Positions 14,143 through 21,463 of a stretch of DNA of 64,000 nt are shown one piece after another. This DNA is from Dyadobacter fermentans (GTDB taxonomy: Bacteria > Bacteroidota > Bacteroidia > Cytophagales > Spirosomataceae). The stretch lies in the NCBI RefSeq assembly GCF_019924045.1, contig NZ_JAHXBN010000032.1:62001-126000 (forward strand), given 5' to 3'. Below the pieces are notes generated by a model. That model saw nothing but the letters and a program-made list of their open reading frames with translations. It ran no database searches and was not told the DNA's origin. The stretch's first letter is position 1. Every line of letters starts with the position of its first letter. The position numbers and the translations under genes were made by a program.

Positions 14143-14874
14143 ATGCAAGCATTAATGCGACCTTTTGATATGCCCAGAAAAAAGAGCGACAACCCGAAAG
14201 TGATCATCAATTGGCATGATGACGATAAGCCCCGTGAGAAATTCATGAACAAAGGCCGGGCCGCCTGCTCGGACTCGGAACTAATGGCTATCCTGATCCG
14301 CTCGGGGACGAGGGAAATGACCGCCGTGGACCTCGCCAAAGCCCTCATGACATCGGTAGGCAACAATATCAATGAGCTTGCCAAACTGAATGTGCGGGAT
14401 CTCACCAAAATCAAGGGAATAGGTGAAGCGAAAGCACTTACTATCCTCGCCGCATTGGAGCTCGGCAGGCGGCGCAAGGACATTATATCGGATAAAAAAC
14501 GAAAGATCATCGGTTCTCAGCCGGTATACGAAGCCATGCGTCCCTACCTCATGGACAAAACGCATGAGGAATTCTGGATTCTGTTGCTTAACCGCGGCAA
14601 TTATATCATGCGGACGATACAGGTGAGCGTAGGCGGCATTTCAGGCACAGCTACCGATATTAAAATGATATTCAAAATCGCACTGGACCATATGGCCAGC
14701 TCGCTGATACTGGTACATAATCATCCGTCGGGCCAGCTTATACCAAGTTTTGCCGACAAAGTACTTACCGAGCAAATAAAAGAGGCAGGCCGATTGCTCG
14801 ACCTACCTGTTCAGGATCATATCATCTTTACCGATGACGGCTATTATAGCTTCAAGGATTCCGGCCAAATGTGA
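14143..14874 (+). CDS. radC: RadC family JAB-domain protein
   Basis: A 243-residue RadC/YicR protein. The N-terminal helix-hairpin-helix region (about 20-115) contains the REKFMNKGRAACSDSELMAILIRSG block and IKGIGEAKALTILAALELGR. The C-terminal JAB/MPN domain carries the metal motif HNHPSG-x4-PS-x2-D (LVHNHPSGQLIPSFADKV, near 190). The family was named for a DNA-repair phenotype that was later reassigned, so the real role is unclear. A start ten codons in (14170, MPRKKS) is equally plausible. Its TGA stop abuts the convergent DUF3298 stop inside the palindrome TGATCA, with no base between. Confidence 0.93.
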   Translation: MQALMRPFDMPRKKSDNPKVIINWHDDDKPREKFMNKGRAACSDSELMAILIRSGTREMTAVDLAKALMTSVGNNINELAKLNVRDLTKIKGIGEAKALTILAALELGRRRKDIISDKKRKIIGSQPVYEAMRPYLMDKTHEEFWILLLNRGNYIMRTIQVSVGGISGTATDIKMIFKIALDHMASSLILVHNHPSGQLIPSFADKVLTEQIKEAGRLLDLPVQDHIIFTDDGYYSFKDSGQM

Positions 14875-15696
14875 TCAGAATACCGCTTCTTTTCGGATAA
14901 TACCTTTTAGCTCTTCATAAGGGATTGTAAGCTCTATCGGCCCCCGGGCATAGGCTGCTATTTCGTAGGGGTTATAGAAAAACAGGACCCCCTCCGGCGT
15001 GAACACGTAGTTTGCAGGAATGAAGAACTTATGGTTCGCGAGAAAATAACCGGCATCTTCCAGGTCGACACCAGGGGCGAGCTTTTCGAGTTCACGAAAC
15101 TTCTTTTCCACCAGATTCAGCAAAGCCACCGAGTCGGCCACAAAGCTCTTCATTTCGATCTCCTCGCCCGTTTTCCCGTCGAATGCATGATACGATGTGA
15201 AGCTATTAGGATGTGCACCACCGGTGAATGCGTAATGATCCAACTGGTAGAACATCACTTTCGAGGTCGTCATGACGGTGTCTCCGTGCAATTCCACTTC
15301 CCAACAGCCAGGCGAATCCGGGAATTCCTTTTTAAAATCGTTGTAGTTTTTTTCAAAGTCCTCAAAAGCTGCTTTGGGGCTTTTAATGGCTTCCAGTCGC
15401 GCTAGCGCACTGGCTGGGTCGCCATAGGAATTCAACCGTTTAATGGCCTTATCCGTCAGCACTTCCCTGATTTTAGTAGCAACGGCACCGGAATCGGTCG
15501 GCTCCCAGAGACTGATCAGCACCGAAACCCCTTTGTTGGAAACCGTATCACAACCACCAAACTGCTCCTTTTTCACCTCTCCTGCATGGTAGCCGGTTTC
15601 AGCTACTGCATTATCCTTTTTAGACTGCTGGTTACATGCCCAAAACGACAAAACGCCGAGCATCAGGGCAGCCATTTGCTTCAAACCCATAGTCAT
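14875..15696 (-). CDS. DUF3298 domain lipoprotein (RsiV-like)
   Basis: A 273-residue lipoprotein with lipobox SFWAC (Cys21). It is followed by a DUF4163-like segment and a C-terminal DUF3298 domain. The domain's landmark YAFTGGAHPNSF is near 155-166, and the end reads IPYEELKGIIRKEAVF. This extracellular fold is also found in the anti-sigma factor RsiV, where it binds lysozyme; free lipoprotein versions in Bacteroidota have no proven function. A role in envelope sensing or inhibitor binding is an inference only. It converges exactly with radC and lies behind the LytTR gene on the same strand, 24 bp downstream, so it could be read through from it. Confidence 0.85.
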   Translation of the reverse strand: MTMGLKQMAALMLGVLSFWACNQQSKKDNAVAETGYHAGEVKKEQFGGCDTVSNKGVSVLISLWEPTDSGAVATKIREVLTDKAIKRLNSYGDPASALARLEAIKSPKAAFEDFEKNYNDFKKEFPDSPGCWEVELHGDTVMTTSKVMFYQLDHYAFTGGAHPNSFTSYHAFDGKTGEEIEMKSFVADSVALLNLVEKKFRELEKLAPGVDLEDAGYFLANHKFFIPANYVFTPEGVLFFYNPYEIAAYARGPIELTIPYEELKGIIRKEAVF

Positions 15697-15720
15697 CGAT
15701 TTTTTCAGTTGGGAAAGCGA

Positions 15721-16455
15721 TTATAGACTCATCAGTTCCTTGAAACGAATGGCCTGGCGGCGCGAGATCTCGATTTTATCCCCGCCCTGTAAGGTTACCA
15801 GCAAGCCCCCGCTGAACCACGGTTCGATTTTTTCGATCCAATGCAGGTTGATAATATGCTTCCGGTTAGCACGGAAGTAGGTATTCGGATCCAGGCGCTC
15901 TTCGAGGTTGTTCAGCGACTTCAATACCAAAGGCTTTTGATCGTCGAAATGCAGGCGAACGTAGTTTCCCATCGATTCGAACAGGCGGATCTTGCCCAAT
16001 TTCACAAACCAGCATTTCTCGCCGTCCTTCACAAATACCTGGTCGTTTTCGCCCAGTACTTTCTCGGCGCGCTCATTCGCATGTGTGGGCGCTTCCGGCT
16101 GTGCCTGATTTTCCTCGATACGGTGGATGGTCTCTTTAAGACGCTCGGTATCGATCGGTTTCAAAAGGTAATCCAATGCATTGAATTCAAATGCCTTGAT
16201 CGCGTACTCGTCGAACGCCGTCGTAAAAATCACTTCCGGGCTTTTACCTTCAATCGACGAGAGCAGTTCGAACCCGTTCTTACCGGGCATTTGAATATCC
16301 AGGAAAAGCAATTCAGGCTGCTGTTCTTCAATCAGTTTCAGCGCCTCTTCCGCATTTGCAGCCTCTCCTACTATTTCAATTTTAGTGTATGGTTCAAGCA
16401 ATCTCTTCAACTCGTTGCGCGCTAGTCGCTCATCATCTACAATTAAGGTCCTCAT
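15721..16455 (-). CDS. LytTR family response regulator
   Basis: A 244-residue two-domain regulator. The receiver (1-120) has the acidic pair D7-D8, phospho-acceptor D53 (LLFLDIQMPGKNG), switch T79-T80 and K99 (DYLLKPID). A linker leads to a LytTR DNA-binding domain (about 140-244) with VKDGEKCWFVKLGKIRLFES, RANRKHIINLHWIEKIEP and the terminal ISRRQAIRFKELM. It binds direct repeats upstream of its targets. The LytS-type kinase is encoded 52 bp upstream on the same strand, so the two form a standard pair. The family order kinase-then-regulator supports co-transcription. Confidence 0.95.
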   Translation of the reverse strand: MRTLIVDDERLARNELKRLLEPYTKIEIVGEAANAEEALKLIEEQQPELLFLDIQMPGKNGFELLSSIEGKSPEVIFTTAFDEYAIKAFEFNALDYLLKPIDTERLKETIHRIEENQAQPEAPTHANERAEKVLGENDQVFVKDGEKCWFVKLGKIRLFESMGNYVRLHFDDQKPLVLKSLNNLEERLDPNTYFRANRKHIINLHWIEKIEPWFSGGLLVTLQGGDKIEISRRQAIRFKELMSL

Positions 16456-16507
16456 GGCGGATGGATTCAGTTAGGAATAAAAAACAGATAGTATATTGAT
16501 TTGGTCA

Positions 16508-17605
16508 TTAGTTCTCTTTTTCGGACCCCTCTCCCACCATCATCACGCCTTCCGAAAGCATCGGGATTTTGATTTCCGAACAAACCACGTTCTCTTTCTC
16601 CTGGAAAATCCGGAATGTGGCCGCCTTACCGTACAAAATCGACAGTCGCTCGGCTGTATTTTTTAAACCAACCCCGCCGGATTCGGTATTGCCAAGGTTG
16701 CCTGCATTCACTTCCGTATTCCCAAGGTCACCCGAGTTATGGATCGTGATCACGAGCAGCTCATTTGCAATTTCCGATTTTAACCCGATAAATCCACCTC
16801 CCATTTGCTTCGCTACCCCATGTTTGATACCGTTTTCGACGAGTGTCTGCAGCATCATCGGTGGTACTTGCCAGTAAATAGCCTGCGGGTTGGTCGTAAT
16901 ACTGTAACAAAGGCGGTCTTCATAACGCACTTTTTCCAGTTCCAGATAATCCTCAACCGTGCGAAGCTCCTCCTGCAAATCCACTGTTTTACGACGGTCG
17001 GCCAGCAAAGAGTTCCTTAATATATTGGATAACTGCGTAATGCTGAGCTGCGCACGCTTGGGATCTTCGTACACCAGCGCACGGATGCTGTTCAATGCAT
17101 TGAATGTAAAATGCGGGTTAAGCTGTGAGCGCAATACTTTCGCTTCCGCCTCTCGCATCGACATTTTCAGCATAATTTTCTCGTAGCTGGCTAGCCGGTT
17201 CTGCTCTACATAATGATAAACCGTATAAGACAATATCCACGCCAGCAGGATTTTGCACCAATTGGTATAATAACCCCAGAAAATCAGCGGCTGGTTGAGC
17301 ATATTGTGTTCCAGCACCTCACGGTCCATCGGCTGGTTAATCATCGTCATGATGAGCCCCAGCCACAGCACCGACCCGATTACCCGCAACGCAAGCCTGG
17401 GCAACGGCAGCGACGACCAGTTCCACCGTCTGATCACGAGGCGATACACATGGGTAAGGCAAATGCCCAACAGGATATTGGCCAGCGCAGAATAGAACTC
17501 GGTCAGCTTGAAACCGTATTCCAAGAGATACGGAATGTATTCGAACATGATTATTAATGTCCAACCCAGTATCTGAAGAGTCCAATAGATGCGTTTTTTG
17601 GACAT
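16508..17605 (-). CDS. LytS-type sensor histidine kinase
   Basis: A 365-residue membrane kinase of the His_kinase/HATPase (PF06580) class. Four hydrophobic segments occupy about 1-140 (for example WTLQILGWTLIIMFEYI and VIGSVLWLGLIMTMI). The phospho-acceptor is in QLNPHFTFNALNSIRAL (near 165). The ATPase N box is LQTLVENGIKHGVAKQ and the lid ends in GGVGLKNTAERLSILYG. Within the lid, the 10-residue unit GDLGNTEVNA is followed by GNLGNTESGG, an apparent in-frame tandem duplication. The start at 17605 (MSKKRIYW) places the first helix correctly; an ATG 36 bp upstream is possible. It forms a pair with the LytTR regulator. Confidence 0.93.
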   Translation of the reverse strand: MSKKRIYWTLQILGWTLIIMFEYIPYLLEYGFKLTEFYSALANILLGICLTHVYRLVIRRWNWSSLPLPRLALRVIGSVLWLGLIMTMINQPMDREVLEHNMLNQPLIFWGYYTNWCKILLAWILSYTVYHYVEQNRLASYEKIMLKMSMREAEAKVLRSQLNPHFTFNALNSIRALVYEDPKRAQLSITQLSNILRNSLLADRRKTVDLQEELRTVEDYLELEKVRYEDRLCYSITTNPQAIYWQVPPMMLQTLVENGIKHGVAKQMGGGFIGLKSEIANELLVITIHNSGDLGNTEVNAGNLGNTESGGVGLKNTAERLSILYGKAATFRIFQEKENVVCSEIKIPMLSEGVMMVGEGSEKEN

Positions 17606-17640
17606 GAGCATACGAACGCTGATAATGTATTGAAAAGCCA

Positions 17641-17681
17641 CAAATGTATTAATGCCCCCTCAGGGGAGGTACATTAATACA
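17641..17681 (-). promoter_or_regulatory. -7 box and inverted repeat upstream of the kinase
   Basis: The minus strand has TACATTTG at 17648-17641, matching TAnnTTTG. It overlaps a 10-bp perfect inverted repeat (TGTATTAATG at 17645-17654, CATTAATACA at 17672-17681) whose centre contains CCCC-TCA-GGGG. The repeat covers the space upstream of the -7 box, so it could be an operator; it could also be a hairpin ending the phosphatase transcript, although no T run follows. No -33 TTG is seen. Confidence 0.45.
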
Positions 17682-17711
17682 CCAATGGAAACGAATCTAC
17701 ACAAACGGCTG

Positions 17712-18356
17712 CTATATCGTTTGCGGGATTTCGATGGAAAGAAGGTGTGTGATGTCGTTGGACACTTCCAGTTCGAACTGCTGGGTATCGTAGGAGTAAT
17801 TGATCTTGTAGAGGCAGAGATTGCTATGCTCGTAGTCGTCCATACGCACTAGCGGCTGGTTGAAAAGCGTGGTCAGCAATACGCGCATGGCACGGCCGTG
17901 CATGGCGATGAGAATGTTCCTTTCATGCGGGCGCGAGAGGATTGTATCGATCACCGGAATCTGGCGCTCGCGCACGTCTACAGGGCTTTCGCCCCCCTCG
18001 GCTGCAAGGTTTACCTCGCCTGCTTTCCAGGCATTTACCAGCTCACGGTAATAGTTGTTATCGCCCGTGTTCGGCTCACGGCCTTCACGGTCTCCCCATG
18101 ATATTTCATTCAACCCCGCGTAGCTCTCGTGCGGTATGCCCCGCCTGATGAACCCGCGGACGGTTTGATGTGTTCGCTTTAAGTCAGAGGTATAAATTTT
18201 ATCAAACGGAACATGTTGGTAAGCATTAAAAAAAGCTTCGGCCTGAGCTTCTCCCCATTCATTCAGCAAGGAATCAACACCACTTCCCTGTACAACTCCC
18301 CTGCGGTTCAAATCCGTTTCACCGTGGCGAATGAGGTAAATCGATTTTCTTTTCAA
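17712..18356 (-). CDS. Histidine phosphatase (phosphoglycerate mutase-like)
   Basis: A 214-residue member of the histidine phosphatase superfamily, branch 1. The phosphohistidine motif is LIRHGETDLN (His10 with Arg9), a second arginine lies in TSDLKRTHQT (near 60), the acid is in GLNEISWGDREG (near 83), and the second catalytic His is in ILIAMHGRAMR (near 151). Family members range from true mutases to phosphatases of alpha-ribazole-phosphate or fructose-bisphosphate, and the sequence alone does not say which. It is divergent from the thioesterase gene and has a monocistronic look. Confidence 0.9.
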   Translation of the reverse strand: MKRKSIYLIRHGETDLNRRGVVQGSGVDSLLNEWGEAQAEAFFNAYQHVPFDKIYTSDLKRTHQTVRGFIRRGIPHESYAGLNEISWGDREGREPNTGDNNYYRELVNAWKAGEVNLAAEGGESPVDVRERQIPVIDTILSRPHERNILIAMHGRAMRVLLTTLFNQPLVRMDDYEHSNLCLYKINYSYDTQQFELEVSNDITHLLSIEIPQTI

Positions 18357-18441
18357 TGTAATAGGATAATTTAAATATAAAATTTACAAAAACCTTGTTT
18401 TTTGTCCGCAAAGCCAATACAAATTTATACATTTTTTAGAT

Positions 18442-18867
18442 ATGTTTAATAAAACCGTCACTGTCGATTCACTGCAGTCTTTTGGGAAAAACAGTATCGC
18501 CCATCACATCGGGATAGAGTTTACGGAAATCGGAAAAGATTATGTGTCAGCCAAAATGCCGGTCGACAAGCGTACCCACCAACCCTTCGGGATTTTGCAC
18601 GGCGGCGCATCGGTAGTACTGGCCGAAACATTGGGGAGCATCGCTTCGTTTTTGGTCATTCCCGAAAACGAGAACAAGCACGCCGTGGGGCTGGAAATCA
18701 ATGCCAACCACCTCAGGCCGGTGAAGGAGGGCTATGTATACGGAACTGTGCGGCCAATCCATATCGGCCGGACCACGCATATCTGGGATATCAGGATCAC
18801 CAATGAAGAAAACAAACTCGTTTGCATCAGCAGACTCACGGTTGCTATTGTGAATGCAGACCGCTAA
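18442..18867 (+). CDS. Hotdog-fold acyl-CoA thioesterase (MenI/PaaI-like)
   Basis: A 141-residue single hotdog domain of the PaaI/YdiI type. The active-site helix reads FGILHGGASVVLAETLGSIAS, with the catalytic Glu in the AET part, and the conserved LEINANHLRPVKEG strand follows. It lies 50 bp before an isochorismate synthase gene on the same strand. Such pairs usually supply DHNA-CoA hydrolase (MenI) for menaquinone synthesis, and Bacteroidota respire with menaquinone. The DHNA-CoA substrate is therefore an inference from context; a general proofreading thioesterase remains possible. Confidence 0.85.
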   Translation: MFNKTVTVDSLQSFGKNSIAHHIGIEFTEIGKDYVSAKMPVDKRTHQPFGILHGGASVVLAETLGSIASFLVIPENENKHAVGLEINANHLRPVKEGYVYGTVRPIHIGRTTHIWDIRITNEENKLVCISRLTVAIVNADR

Positions 18868-18916
18868 CATTATTTTGCAGAAAATTGACCTAACGGGACA
18901 CGCCCATTCGTTATAA

Positions 18917-20164
18917 ATGCTATCAGTACAGACCGACACCGGGATTTCGATATTTGAAGGATTACAGATTGAGGAGCTTTGGCACGCCTCCAAAATAATG
19001 GGTTTCCCTTCCGCATTATGGCGCCTGCCGCATACCAACGAAATCAAACTGCTTATTTCCATTCAGGACGGCACGCGTAAATGTATGCCTGAACTTGAAA
19101 AAATGAGCCCAGGCTTTGTGATAAGCACATTCTACTGGGAGGACGACCAGGAGGTGCTGTTCCTGGAAGGCGATATTATCCTGACATTCTCGGAAGACAA
19201 TCGGATCACGCACATCGAGAACCAACTCGGTGAAGAGCATCCCGAAGTAAAAAGGCTCGTTCAACTCGCATTAACCGAAAGCAGCGGGGAAAATCAGCAA
19301 CTGGCACCTGCCAGCCCGCTGTTGCCATTAAGCGGCCATCTCGACGCCAAATCCCGCTTCGAAAGAACGGTAGAACTTGCCGTAGCCGCGATCCGCCAAA
19401 ACCAGTTCAAGAAAGTAGTGCTCTCGCGCACCAAAGACCTGCGATACACCGATGCATTCCAGCCGGCACAGGCATTTCAGCGACTTGTGAAAGCCTATCC
19501 GCACGCATTTGTTTCGTTGGTGAACCTGCCCGAAGAAAACGAGATGTGGTTGGGAGCAAGCCCCGAATTGCTGGTAGAACAAATGTCCGGTGGTACCTTC
19601 AAAACCATGTCCCTCGCAGGTACGCAAGGCGCACGCGACGTGTCGGGCACACTCATACCCAAGTACGACATCCGCTGGGGCGAGAAAGAGATTGAGGAAC
19701 AGGCGCTTGTAAGTCGCTATATTATTGAGTGCTTTAAAAAAATCCGTCTGCGCGAATACCTGGAAACAGGACCTAAAACTGTGCTGGCGGGAAATTTATA
19801 CCATCTCAGGACCGTTTTCGAGGTAGACACCATAGCGCTTAATTTCCCAGAGCTTGCTTCTGTCATGCTTAAACTCCTGCACCCGACATCCGCCATTTGC
19901 GGCGTTCCCAAAGTCCCCAGCCTGCAATTCATCAACGACGTGGAAGGCTATAACCGCTCCTATTACAGCGGCTTCCTGGGGCCGGCGCAAGTGGGTGGCG
20001 ATACCCATTTGTTCGTTAACCTCCGCACCGTGCGGTTCAAGGACGGCATTGCAACGTTTTTTGCAGGGGCCGGAATCACGGAAGACTCTGTACCTGAGCA
20101 GGAATGGTTCGAAACCGAGCTAAAATGCGATACTTTGCTTAAAGTGATAGGGAGTTCCTTATAA
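18917..20164 (+). CDS. menF: Isochorismate synthase
   Basis: A 415-residue chorismate-binding enzyme that converts chorismate to isochorismate, the first step of menaquinone (or catechol siderophore) synthesis. The C-terminal catalytic domain (about 150-410) shows KVVLSRTKDL, WLGASPELLVEQ, SLAGTQGARD, HPTSAICGVPK and YSGFLGPAQVGGDTHLFVNL, all standard signatures. The first 130 residues are the variable lid region. With the MenI-like thioesterase 50 bp upstream, a menaquinone role fits best. Other men genes are not in the window. The exact name (menF, entC or dhbC) depends on pathway. Confidence 0.9.
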   Translation: MLSVQTDTGISIFEGLQIEELWHASKIMGFPSALWRLPHTNEIKLLISIQDGTRKCMPELEKMSPGFVISTFYWEDDQEVLFLEGDIILTFSEDNRITHIENQLGEEHPEVKRLVQLALTESSGENQQLAPASPLLPLSGHLDAKSRFERTVELAVAAIRQNQFKKVVLSRTKDLRYTDAFQPAQAFQRLVKAYPHAFVSLVNLPEENEMWLGASPELLVEQMSGGTFKTMSLAGTQGARDVSGTLIPKYDIRWGEKEIEEQALVSRYIIECFKKIRLREYLETGPKTVLAGNLYHLRTVFEVDTIALNFPELASVMLKLLHPTSAICGVPKVPSLQFINDVEGYNRSYYSGFLGPAQVGGDTHLFVNLRTVRFKDGIATFFAGAGITEDSVPEQEWFETELKCDTLLKVIGSSL

Positions 20165-20178
20165 AAAAATTAGCTGGC

Positions 20179-20208
20179 ATTAAACTTTTATAGCGGCAAA
20201 AAGTCTAA
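20179..20208 (+). promoter_or_regulatory. ECF-type promoter motif, copy 1 (RND operon)
   Basis: ATTAAAC (20179-20185, preceded by GC) and TCTAA (20204-20208, followed by TC) are 18 bp apart. The same two boxes with the same 18-bp gap stand before the beta-barrel gene (30133) and the Spy-like gene (40482). An AAC-containing upstream box with a short TCTAA-type downstream box resembles promoters of ECF sigma factors. A separate housekeeping -7 box, TAATTTTG, lies at 20228-20235. Confidence 0.65.
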
Positions 20209-20307
20209 TCGGTTCGAGATTAATATCTAATTTTGAACAAAGCTCTGAATAGGACGCATTTAGTCCGTCAGACTCCTAAACCATTTAAGCCCAGGTTAAC
20301 CTACCCT

Positions 20308-21411
20308 ATGAATGTTATCGCCAGATCTGCCCGTGCAGAAGGATTGCCAAACTTAACCAAACCTCTGTCTTCACTTTTCATTGCCGGTTCGCTCTTTATA
20401 ACGCTTTCGTGCGGAGAAAAAAAGGATACCTTTCAACAAAAAGGCGGTGGAGGCCCCACCATTGTGGATGTGATCGTTGCGAAATCCGAGAAGGTAAGTG
20501 ACAAGGTAGAAGTGAATGGTACCATCGTGGCCAACGAATTCGCAGAATTACGGCCGGAAGTGAGCGGATTACTGACATTCCTGGATGTACCCGAAGGTAA
20601 AACGGTCCAAAAAGGTACCGTCATAGCCCGGATTAACAATGCCGACCTCCTTGCCCAGCTCAACCGGTCGAAAATACAGCTTGACCTCGCCGAAACGACC
20701 GAAAAAAGGCTGAAACAGCTGATTGCCGTTAACGGTATCAACCAGGCCGACTACGACCTGGCCGTCAACAATGTAAATACCCTCAAAGCAGACATGGCTT
20801 ACACCCAGGCGCTGATCGACAAGACGATCATCAAAGCGCCATTCACAGGTGTGGTAGGCTTGCGCAAGGTGAGTGCGGGCGCGTACGTAACGCCCCAGAG
20901 CGTGATCGCCACCATGCAGCAACTCTCTAATCTCCGCATAGATTTCACAGTGCCTGAAAGCTACCAGCAATATGTAAACAAAGGTGGTACCGTGGAAGTA
21001 ATGCTCGACCAGGCTTCCGGCAAATATGAAACTGCCCGCATCCTGGCGATTGAACCGCAGGTAAACCAGACTACCCGCAACCTGACCGTCCGTGCGGTGC
21101 TGAGCACGGGAAATACCAGCCCAGGTTCATTTGCGAAAGTGTATATCACTGCCAGTAATAACAAAAATAGCATACTTATTCCCTCCAACAGCATTATTCC
21201 GGAAGCACGCAGCAAGAAAGTCGTGACGGTGAAAGGCGGCAAGGCTGTTTTTGCACAGGTAGAAACCGGCGACCGCAGGGAAGATGTAGTGGAGGTAACC
21301 AAAGGCCTGAATGTGGGCGATACGGTGGTTGTTTCGGGTGTACTTTTTGCCCGTCCCGATGCTCCTGTGAAAGTGAGAAGTGTTAGAAACCTGAATGTAG
21401 CAAGTAAGTAA
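20308..21411 (+). CDS. RND efflux periplasmic adaptor (AcrA/MexE-like)
   Basis: A 367-residue adaptor lipoprotein. The signal ends in the lipobox TLSC, followed by GEKKDTFQQ. Domains in order: barrel-sandwich half (ANEFAELRPEVSGLLTFLDV, about 60-80), coiled-coil hairpin (about 105-160), the second sandwich half (IIKAPFTGVVGLRKVSAGAY), beta-barrel (about 205-280) and a membrane-proximal domain with VVSGVLFARPDAPV. It links the RND pump and the TolC channel encoded next. The start at 20308 is preferred over the earlier TTG, because a housekeeping -7 box (20228-20235) overlaps that region. The ECF-type motif lies 100 bp upstream. Confidence 0.93.
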   Translation: MNVIARSARAEGLPNLTKPLSSLFIAGSLFITLSCGEKKDTFQQKGGGGPTIVDVIVAKSEKVSDKVEVNGTIVANEFAELRPEVSGLLTFLDVPEGKTVQKGTVIARINNADLLAQLNRSKIQLDLAETTEKRLKQLIAVNGINQADYDLAVNNVNTLKADMAYTQALIDKTIIKAPFTGVVGLRKVSAGAYVTPQSVIATMQQLSNLRIDFTVPESYQQYVNKGGTVEVMLDQASGKYETARILAIEPQVNQTTRNLTVRAVLSTGNTSPGSFAKVYITASNNKNSILIPSNSIIPEARSKKVVTVKGGKAVFAQVETGDRREDVVEVTKGLNVGDTVVVSGVLFARPDAPVKVRSVRNLNVASK

Positions 21412-21463
21412 CGATTGCCTTCATGGCGCTTGTTGCAATGACCATTCCTTTGAACCCCATGCT

